Shown piece after piece: positions 6,601 to 16,788 of a stretch of DNA of 16,788 bases; the stretch's first letter is position 1, and every line of letters begins with the position of its first letter. The stretch is from Streptomyces sp. NRRL S-350. GTDB lineage: Bacteria; Actinomycetota; Actinomycetes; Streptomycetales; Streptomycetaceae. A program made the translations under genes and the position numbers. The stretch lies in assembly GCF_000719705.1 (NCBI RefSeq), contig NZ_JOHO01000095.1:1-16788 (forward strand), in the 5' to 3' direction. The notes beneath the pieces were generated by a model. It was not told the DNA's origin, searched no databases, and worked only from the letters and a program-made list of their open reading frames with translations.

Positions 6601-9600
6601 ATGGGACCCGCAGCGAAAGCCGGTGCAGCACCCTCAGGCCGATCCACACGTGAACTGTCGACGGCCACCCGCAAGGAAGAGGCGATGTGGCTGCTGGAAC
6701 GCCTCGTTCCGGAGGCAGCGGCCAACAACCTCTCGCTCGCCTTCCAGGTCGAGGGCGAGCTCGACCCCGTCGCGTTGCAGGAGGGCCTGGACGCCCTGCT
6801 GAACCGCCACGAAGTGCTCCGGACCGTCTACTTCACCTCCGGCGCCGAGCTGATGAAGGCGGTCGTCCCGGAGCAGGAGTTCGACGTCCGGATCGAGGAG
6901 GTCGAGGACTTCGCGCCGGCCGCCGAGGACATCGAGCTCGCACTGCGCCCGTGGGTCACCCGGCGGTTCGCCTTCGACGGCCGACCGCTGGTCCGCGCGG
7001 GGCTCTTCCACCACCCCGACGGCGACGTGGTCTGCCTGGCCTTCCACCACCTGGTCTACGACATCATCTCGGGCACCACGCTGCTCCAGGAGCTGGTGGC
7101 CGCCTACCAGCGGCTGGCCCAGGGGCAGTCCGTACCCGCCGAACTGCTCACCGTGGTCCCGACGTTCGTGGAACCGGAGCCGAGTGAGCGCAGCCTGGCG
7201 TTCTGGCGCGAGCAGTTGGAGGACTTCGACCCGGAGGCGCTCGACCTCGCCTGCGGTGCGCCGGACGGGGCCCAGCCGACCCTGCTCGGCGACCGGATCG
7301 ACCACCGGCTCTCGGACCGGGCCCGGGCCGCCGTCACCGCCCTCCAACGCGAGGCGCGCGCCCCGGAGGCGGTCGTCCTGCTGGCCGCCTACTACGTGCT
7401 GCTCGCCGCGCACGGCGCCGGCCCCGACATCACGGTCGGCTCCCCGGTGAGCGTGCGCCCCAAGGAGGCGCCGGGGACGGTCGGCCACCACACCAACGTG
7501 CTCCCGCTGCGGGTCGCGGTCGACCCGGCCGAAGGCTTCCGGGACCTCGTCCGCCGCGCCCGCGACACCTACTTCGCCGCGCTGGGCCACGCCGACGTCC
7601 CGGTGGACAGCATCTCCGACCTCGTCCCCCGGGCCGGCTCGTCCTGGCGCAACCGGCTGAGCCGCCACCTCTTCAACTACTTCCCGCAGCTGGGCCTGGG
7701 CGACGAACTGACCGTGAACGGCCGGCGCGGCCGCCCCCTGGTGCTGGAGAACGGCTACAGCAAGTTCGACCTGGAGTTCTTCCTGGCCTCCGCCGAGTCG
7801 GAGATCACGATCATCGCCCGGTACGCCACCGACAAGCTGGACCGGGCCGACGTCGAGGCCCTGCTGTCCCGCTACGACGAGCTCCTGGTCACCTGCGCCG
7901 AGGACCCGGCGCGGCCGGTCGGCCGACTGGAGGTCTGGAACGAGCGGGACCGGGCCGTGATCGGCGCCGCCAACGACACCGCGATGCGCTTCGACCCGCC
8001 CGACGTGCCGACCGCCGTGCACGCCAACGTCCGCGCCCACCCGCACGCGGTCGCGGTCGAGCAGGGCGACCGCACCGTCAGCTACGGCCGGCTCTGGGCG
8101 GCCGCGCTCGGCACCCGGGAGCGGCTCGCCGCGGCCGGCGTCGCGGCCGGCGACGTCGTCGCCCTCGCCGCGGCCCGCTCCCCCGAGCTGACCGCCACCG
8201 TCCTGGGCATCTGGCTGGCCGGCGCCGCCTACCTGCCGGTCGACCCGGAGCACCCGGCGCAGCGCGTGGCCCACCTGCTGGCGGACTCCGGCGCGAAGGT
8301 CATCGTCGCCGACCGGGAGCTGGCCCTGCCGGCGGACCGCGCGATGACCGAACTGCCGTTGGCGACCGTCCCCGAGACCGAGCCCGCGGCCGACGCCGTC
8401 GGCCCGGCGCCCGCGGTCGACCCCGAGGCGCCCGCCTACCTCATCTACACCTCCGGCTCCAGCGGCCGCCCCAAGGGGGCGCTGCTGCCCCACCGCGCCG
8501 TCTCCAACATCGCCGCCGACTACACCGTGCGCCTCGGCGCGACACCGGGGGACGCCACCCTCTGGATGACCACCTTCGCGTTCGACATGGCCAACCTGGA
8601 GCACTACGTCCCGCTCTACTCGGGCGGCCGGATCGTGATCGCGCCGGACGAGGCCCGGGTGGACGGCCGGGTGCTGCTGGAACTGCTCAAGCGCCACCAG
8701 CCGGGCATCATCCAGGCCACCCCGACCACCTGGCGGCTGGTCCTGGACCACGTGGCCGACCAGCTCGACGGCCGACGGGTGGTCATCGGCGCCGAGCCGC
8801 TGCCCGTGCCGCTGGCCGAACAACTGCTGGCCACCGGCTGCGAACTCCACCACGCGTACGGCCCGACCGAGACCATCACGTGGTGCACCTGGGGCGTGCT
8901 GCGGGCCGACGAGGAACTCGGCGAGCGGCCGCACATCGGCAAGCCGATCTCGAACATCCGGATGTGGGTGGCCGCACCGGACGGGCGCGAGCTGCCGATC
9001 GGCGTGCGCGGCGAGCTGTGCATCGCCGGGGCCGGAGTCTCCCTCGGCTACCACGAGCGGCCCGAACTCAACGCGGCCCGGTTCGGCGACCACCCGCGGT
9101 GGGGGCGGTTCTACCGCAGCGGCGACACCGGCCGCTGGCGCCCGGACGGCAACCTGGAGATCTTCGGCCGCTCCGACCGGCAGGTCAAGCTCCGCGGCAA
9201 CCGGATCGAGCTGGGCGAGATCGAGGCGGCCGTGCTGGGCCATCCGCAGGTGCGGGCCTCGGCCGCGACCGTGGTCGGCGACCGCAGCGCGGACGGCCGG
9301 CTCGTGGTGTTCGTGGAGTCCGCGGCCGGGCCCGGACTCGTCCCCGAACTGTGGGAGCACGCCCGCAGGGAACTGCCCAACTCCGCCATCCCCCAGGACT
9401 TCATCGTGGTCGAATCGTTCCCCGTCAACGCCAACGAGAAGGTCGACTACCTGGCCCTGGAGGCGCTGGCCGGCGCAGGAGGGGCCGCCGCCGGCCCGGA
9501 CGAGGAGCAGGCCGAGCCGACCGACGAGCTGACCCGCTCGATCGTCACGATGTACCAGGAGCTGCTGGGCCGGGACGACGTGTCAGCGCTCACCAACTTC

Positions 9601-9741
9601 TTCACCCACGGCGGGCATTCGCTGCTCGGCGCCCAGCTGCTCCAGCGCATCGAGGAGTCCACCGGGGCCACGGTGAAGCTCGCCGACCTGTTCTCGGCGC
9701 CGACGCCCGCCGCGCTCGCCGAGCACGTGCGCACCCGCTGA
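6601..9741 (+). CDS. Single-module NRPS, C-A-PCP, predicted glycine-activating
   Basis: A 1046-residue protein. The condensation domain (about 30-440) has its His motif as HHLVYDI at 149-155, so the usual Gly of HHxxxDG is Ile. The adenylation domain (about 460-955) has LIYTSGSSGRPKG at 614-626, AYGPTE at 752-757, YRSGDTGRW, and Lys947 in NANEKVDY. The PCP (about 970-1046) carries its phosphopantetheine serine at S1007 in GGHSL. Aligning the pocket by hand to GrsA gives D662 M663 L666 Q705 V728 G730 A752 T760 W761 K947, i.e. DMLQVGATWK. This shares six of ten positions with the glycine code DILQLGLIWK. There is no TE or reductase domain, so release must be in trans, consistent with the divergent cyclase gene. 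It probably takes the finished polyketide chain from the PKS and joins it to glycine. The substrate call is a hand prediction. Confidence 0.92.
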   Translation: MGPAAKAGAAPSGRSTRELSTATRKEEAMWLLERLVPEAAANNLSLAFQVEGELDPVALQEGLDALLNRHEVLRTVYFTSGAELMKAVVPEQEFDVRIEEVEDFAPAAEDIELALRPWVTRRFAFDGRPLVRAGLFHHPDGDVVCLAFHHLVYDIISGTTLLQELVAAYQRLAQGQSVPAELLTVVPTFVEPEPSERSLAFWREQLEDFDPEALDLACGAPDGAQPTLLGDRIDHRLSDRARAAVTALQREARAPEAVVLLAAYYVLLAAHGAGPDITVGSPVSVRPKEAPGTVGHHTNVLPLRVAVDPAEGFRDLVRRARDTYFAALGHADVPVDSISDLVPRAGSSWRNRLSRHLFNYFPQLGLGDELTVNGRRGRPLVLENGYSKFDLEFFLASAESEITIIARYATDKLDRADVEALLSRYDELLVTCAEDPARPVGRLEVWNERDRAVIGAANDTAMRFDPPDVPTAVHANVRAHPHAVAVEQGDRTVSYGRLWAAALGTRERLAAAGVAAGDVVALAAARSPELTATVLGIWLAGAAYLPVDPEHPAQRVAHLLADSGAKVIVADRELALPADRAMTELPLATVPETEPAADAVGPAPAVDPEAPAYLIYTSGSSGRPKGALLPHRAVSNIAADYTVRLGATPGDATLWMTTFAFDMANLEHYVPLYSGGRIVIAPDEARVDGRVLLELLKRHQPGIIQATPTTWRLVLDHVADQLDGRRVVIGAEPLPVPLAEQLLATGCELHHAYGPTETITWCTWGVLRADEELGERPHIGKPISNIRMWVAAPDGRELPIGVRGELCIAGAGVSLGYHERPELNAARFGDHPRWGRFYRSGDTGRWRPDGNLEIFGRSDRQVKLRGNRIELGEIEAAVLGHPQVRASAATVVGDRSADGRLVVFVESAAGPGLVPELWEHARRELPNSAIPQDFIVVESFPVNANEKVDYLALEALAGAGGAAAGPDEEQAEPTDELTRSIVTMYQELLGRDDVSALTNFFTHGGHSLLGAQLLQRIEESTGATVKLADLFSAPTPAALAEHVRTR

Positions 9742-9767
9742 CCCCGCCCCCGCCCGCCGGCCCCGTT

Positions 9768-9830
9768 CCGTACCCGTGGGTAGGCGCCGTACCCGTAGGC
9801 GCCGGCCCTGCTCCGTACCCGTAGGCGCCG
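9768..9830 (+). repeat. Three copies of CCGTACCCGTAGGCGCCG
   Basis: Exact 18-bp copies lie at 9787-9804 and 9813-9830. A first copy at 9768-9789 has a 4-bp TGGG insertion, making an internal TACCC/GGGTA dyad. Copies 1 and 2 overlap by 3 bp. They sit between the NRPS stop and its terminator, so they would be in the 3' untranslated part of the transcript. Each copy contains the GGCGCC palindrome. Confidence 0.7.
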
Positions 9831-9864
9831 ACCGCGACGCGGACGGCCCCGACCGCACGCCGCC

Positions 9865-9897
9865 CGAGGGCGGAAGCCACAACGGCTTCCGCCCTCG
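9865..9897 (+). terminator. Terminator hairpin after the NRPS gene
   Basis: A perfect 14-bp stem, CGAGGGCGGAAGCC (9865-9878) pairing with 9884-9897, and a 5-base loop ACAAC lie 123 bp after the NRPS stop. It separates the NRPS transcript from the thioesterase-SARP unit. No long U-tract follows. Confidence 0.75.
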
Positions 9898-9920
9898 ACG
9901 CGTTCGACCCCGGCGGGCAG

Positions 9921-9949
9921 GTAGGGGGTTCACCCCGACCACCCCCTAG
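9921..9949. promoter_or_regulatory. Dyad TAGGGGGT-N11-ACCCCCTA, candidate operator
   Basis: TAGGGGGT (9922-9929) and ACCCCCTA (9941-9948) form a perfect 8-bp inverted repeat with 11 bp between arms. The left arm context GTAGGGGGTTCACC resembles CTAGGGGTTACC at the NRPS promoter. Dyads of this size suit a dimeric helix-turn-helix protein such as the LAL regulator. Its position just before the thioesterase-SARP promoter region suggests a regulatory site rather than a second terminator. Confidence 0.5.
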
Positions 9950-10009
9950 CAACGTTCCGCCACCAACCGTACGCGCCAGGGTGAATGCTCAAATCTTCCT
10001 CAAGCGCGA

Positions 10010-10028
10010 CTAGGGGGCGGATAGGGGA
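10010..10028 (+). promoter_or_regulatory. Direct repeat of TAGGGG boxes, 11-bp pitch, upstream of thioesterase-SARP operon
   Basis: CTAGGGGGCGG and ATAGGGGACGG are adjacent 11-bp units (TAGGGG at 10011-10016 and 10022-10027). A direct repeat with 11-bp pitch is the classic layout of SARP-bound sites, although the word itself is shared with the dyads nearby. The boxes lie about 45-60 bp before the presumed transcription start. Confidence 0.5.
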
Positions 10029-10036
10029 CGGCCGGG

Positions 10037-10067
10037 CTACCGGCTCGGTCGACGCCGTACCTAGACT
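10037..10067 (+). promoter_or_regulatory. Candidate promoter of the thioesterase-SARP operon
   Basis: TAGACT (10062-10067) is a good actinomycete -10. The -35 is poor: CTACCG at 10037-10042 gives 19 bp spacing. A weak -35 with boxes just upstream fits activator dependence. A start near 10074 leaves a leader of about 140 nt, which holds a direct repeat CACCTGTC at 10104-10111 and 10113-10120. No gene is visible between 9742 and 10213. Confidence 0.4.
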
Positions 10068-10213
10068 CTGGAACACCTTCTGATCCCACACCCCGGCAGC
10101 CGTCACCTGTCCCACCTGTCGGGGCGGATCGCCCTCACTCGATTCCCCGGCCGTGTTGATGTACCCGCCGACACTGCAATCGCGGTGACGCTCCGCCATG
10201 GAAGGAACACGCA

Positions 10214-10987
10214 ATGACTGCCACATCCAGGAGTACGGCCGCGTGGGTCCGCCGATTCCACCCGTCCCCCGACGCCCCCGTGCGGCTCGTCCTGTTCCCG
10301 CACGCCGGCGGTTCGGCCAGCTACTACTACGCGTTGTCCCAGGCCCTCGCCCCGGACACCGAGGTGCTGGCCCTGCAGTACCCCGGTCGCCAGGACCGCA
10401 GATCCGAGAAGTGCATCGACAACCTGGCCGAACTGGCCGACCGCACCTACGAGGCGGTGCTGCCCTGGCTCGACGGCCAGTTCGCGTTCTTCGGGCACAG
10501 CATGGGCTCGGTGCTGGCCTTCGAGGTCGCCCAGCGGCTGCGCCGGGACCGCGGCGACCTGCCGCTGTGGCTGTTCGCCTCCGGGTACCCGGCACCCTCG
10601 CGGCTGCCCTCCGGCACCGTCCACCTGCGCGACCAGGCTGGCGTGGTACAGGAGTTGACGGAGGTCGGCGGCACCGACCCGCAGTGGCTGGAGGACCAGG
10701 ACATGCTGGACGCGATCCTGCCGGCCATCCGCGGCGACTACCAGGCGATCGAGACCCACACCTGGACCCCCGAGGCGCCGTTGGACTGCCCGCTGACCAT
10801 GCTGGTCGGCGACGACGACCCGCACACCTCGCTCGACCAGGCCGCGGCCTGGCAGAACCACACCACCGGGAACTTCGCCCTGCGGATCTTCCCCGGCGGC
10901 CACTTCTACCTCGACGAACACCGGGAGGCCGTGGCCGACACGGTCTCCGGCACCCTGCGCTCCCTCCTCAACACCGCCTCGGCCTGA
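10214..10987 (+). CDS. Type II thioesterase (editing hydrolase)
   Basis: A 257-residue stand-alone alpha/beta hydrolase of the PKS/NRPS-associated type II thioesterase family, close to the usual length. The family N-terminal motif LVLFPHAGGSASYY is at 25-38. The nucleophile is Ser96 in GHSMG. The acid is in GDDDP at 199-203 (most likely D202), and the base is His230 in FPGGHFYL. Such enzymes remove wrong acyl groups, for example those produced by early decarboxylation, from carrier proteins of the PKS and NRPS. A KSQ loading system makes this housekeeping useful. It differs from the cyclase gene at 5536 in having Ser rather than Cys, so the two are unlikely to be redundant. GAAGGA lies upstream of the ATG. 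The SARP gene follows after 11 bp, so the two are cotranscribed and probably translationally coupled. Confidence 0.93.
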   Translation: MTATSRSTAAWVRRFHPSPDAPVRLVLFPHAGGSASYYYALSQALAPDTEVLALQYPGRQDRRSEKCIDNLAELADRTYEAVLPWLDGQFAFFGHSMGSVLAFEVAQRLRRDRGDLPLWLFASGYPAPSRLPSGTVHLRDQAGVVQELTEVGGTDPQWLEDQDMLDAILPAIRGDYQAIETHTWTPEAPLDCPLTMLVGDDDPHTSLDQAAAWQNHTTGNFALRIFPGGHFYLDEHREAVADTVSGTLRSLLNTASA

Positions 10988-10998
10988 AGGAGCCCGTG

Positions 10999-11769
10999 AT
11001 GAAGTACCAGTTACTGGGGCCGCTGCGCGTCGTCGACGGGGCCGGCCCGTCCTACATCAGCGCCCAGAAGATCGAGACGCTGCTCGCCGCCCTGCTCGTC
11101 CGCTCCGACCACGTGGTCACCGCCGACCAGCTGATGAACGAGATCTGGGCCGACCGCCTGCCCCGACGCGCCACCGCCGGACTGCACGTCTACATCTCCG
11201 ACCTGCGCAAGTTCCTCGGCCGGCTCGGCCACCAGGACAGCCCGATCGTCACCCGATCGTCCGGCTACATGCTGCGGCTGCGCTCGGACGAGGTCGACCA
11301 CCGCGCCTTCCTCGACCTCACCGACCTGGGCCGCAGGTACCTGCGCGAACAGCGCTACGAGGAGGCCTGCGAGGCCTTCGACCGCGGACTGGCCCTGTGG
11401 CGCGGCCCGGCCCTCGGCGGCATCGGCGACGGCCCGATCCTCCGCAGCTTCGCCACCTGGCTCACCGAAGCCCGCCTGGACTGCATCGAGATGCACACCG
11501 ACGCCAGACTCCGGCTCGGCTACCACCGCGAGCTGGTGGGCCAGTTGTTCGCACTGGTCCAGGAGAGCCCCCTGCGCGAGACGTTCTACCGGCAGCTGAT
11601 GCTCGCCCTCTACCGCGCGGACCGCCGCGGCGACGCCCTGAAGGTCTACCAGACCGCACGCAGCACCCTGATCGACGAACTCGGGCTGGAACCCTGCACC
11701 TCGCTGCAGGACGTGCACCGGGCGATCCTGGCCGCCGACGACCGGGTCCTCGCCTGCTCCGGAGCCTGA
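10999..11769 (+). CDS. SARP-family transcriptional activator (AfsR/DnrI-like, short form)
   Basis: A 256-residue short SARP, probably a pathway-specific activator. Residues about 1-95 form the OmpR-like winged-helix DNA-binding domain (QKIETLLAALLVR, then ADQLMNEIWADRLPRRAT, then GLHVYISDLRKFLG). Residues about 100-245 form the bacterial transcriptional activation domain (HRAFLDLTDLGRRYLREQRY to the ELGLEPCTSLQDVHRAIL end). There is no ATPase or TPR extension. GAAGGAG precedes the ATG at 10999; a GTG one codon earlier is closer to the ribosome site and less likely. An in-frame extension upstream to 10198 overlaps the thioesterase gene in another frame and is not protein-like. Codon 5 is TTA, so translation should need the bldA tRNA. 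It is second in an operon with the type II thioesterase. A strong hairpin follows the stop. Confidence 0.94.
   Translation: MKYQLLGPLRVVDGAGPSYISAQKIETLLAALLVRSDHVVTADQLMNEIWADRLPRRATAGLHVYISDLRKFLGRLGHQDSPIVTRSSGYMLRLRSDEVDHRAFLDLTDLGRRYLREQRYEEACEAFDRGLALWRGPALGGIGDGPILRSFATWLTEARLDCIEMHTDARLRLGYHRELVGQLFALVQESPLRETFYRQLMLALYRADRRGDALKVYQTARSTLIDELGLEPCTSLQDVHRAILAADDRVLACSGA
11011..11013 (+). promoter_or_regulatory. TTA (bldA-dependent) codon in SARP gene
   Basis: Codon 5 of the SARP is TTA (AAG-TAC-CAG-TTA-CTG). It is the second TTA codon in this window and again lies in a regulator near the start. In Streptomyces this places the gene under developmental control by bldA, as is known for ActII-ORF4 and other SARPs. 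Confidence 0.88.
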
Positions 11770-11786
11770 CCCCGCACCCCTACCCG

Positions 11787-11834
11787 ACGACGAGCCGGGC
11801 TGTCCGAACCCACGCGGACAGCCCGGCTCGTCGT
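11787..11834 (+). terminator. Strong terminator hairpin after the SARP gene
   Basis: A perfect 20-bp stem (11787-11806 pairs with 11815-11834; core GAGCCGGGCTGTCCG) with an 8-base loop starts 17 bp after the SARP stop. It should end the thioesterase-SARP transcript, which means the PKS gene needs its own promoter. An isolated ACCCCTA(C)CCGAC at 11776-11788, next to the hairpin, resembles the operator words at 6449-6461. Confidence 0.88.
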
Positions 11835-12018
11835 GTTCGCCCACCGTACGCCGCCACGTCCGCCCAGGCAGACGGCGTCGCGAGACCGGCTCCGACCGGG
11901 CAGGCCCGGATTTAGCGGCCGCCAAGGCAGGGTTTGGCCGCGGCGCCGACGGTGGTCACGACGAGCGTCCTGACCCCGGTACGCGGCCGGCCACACTCCG
12001 TAGGAGGCAGCGAAAGCG
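11835..12018 (+). other. Leader region of the PKS gene
   Basis: These 184 bp must hold the PKS promoter, because a strong terminator lies before them. I see no convincing -10/-35 pair and no full TAGGGG box pair here. AGGAGG at 12002-12007 is the ribosome site for the PKS start, with a somewhat long spacing of 11 nt. Confidence 0.5.

Positions 12019-16788
<4,770 letters not shown>

Noticed and set aside
6634..9360. Antisense open frame of about 900 codons across the NRPS gene
   Set aside because: No recognisable motifs and His/Gly/Arg-biased composition. The plus strand has complete C, A and PCP motifs.
10198..10998. SARP as the C-terminal half of a 523-residue fusion starting at 10198
   Set aside because: The upstream part is an out-of-frame reading of the thioesterase gene. 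The SARP has its own ribosome site and a normal N-terminus at 10999.

Overview
The window is about 72% G+C by eye. It has AGGAGG-like ribosome sites, strong third-position G/C bias, a SARP and a LAL-type LuxR regulator, and TTA codons found only in those two regulators. This points to a filamentous actinomycete, Streptomyces or a close relative such as Kitasatospora. The region is one flank of a hybrid type I PKS-NRPS gene cluster, running from a regulatory edge into a giant PKS gene cut off by the right end of the window.

Layout. 1-575 (+): C-terminal part of a TetR-family regulator. 579-3458 (-): large LuxR/LAL regulator, convergent with it. 3459-4009: intergenic region with a candidate promoter for the LAL gene. 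4010-5023 and 5065-5274 (+): a PLP-dependent ammonia-lyase/racemase-like enzyme and a 69-aa DUF5988-like protein, ending at a hairpin at 5473-5508. 5536-6363 (-): alpha/beta-hydrolase-fold protein with a Cys-Asp-His triad, best explained as a Dieckmann cyclase of the TrdC/NcmC/SlgL kind. 6364-6600: divergent promoter region with mirrored CTAGGGG boxes. 6601-9741 (+): single-module NRPS, C-A-PCP, whose A-domain pocket reads like a glycine code. 9742-10213: short direct repeats, a terminator, then more TAGGGG boxes. 10214-10987 and 10999-11769 (+): type II thioesterase and SARP, an operon ending in a 20-bp hairpin. 12019 to the end (+): PKS beginning with a KSQ-AT-ACP loading module followed by the KS of extension module 1.

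How it may work together (inference). The KSQ/methylmalonyl-type AT loading module should give a propionyl starter. The PKS, mostly outside the window, extends the chain. The C-A-PCP protein adds glycine at the end, and the Cys-triad enzyme releases the beta-ketoacyl-glycyl thioester by Dieckmann cyclisation as a tetramic acid (2,4-pyrrolidinedione). This is the logic of tirandamycin, nocamycin and streptolydigin-type antibiotics. The thioesterase would edit misprimed carriers. The ammonia-lyase and the DUF5988 protein are not core parts of that logic as I know it, so they are the least explained parts.

Regulation looks layered. Both pathway regulators carry a TTA (bldA) codon near the start. 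Near-identical TAGGGG boxes precede the cyclase/NRPS divergent pair and the thioesterase-SARP operon, so one regulator may tie these units together.
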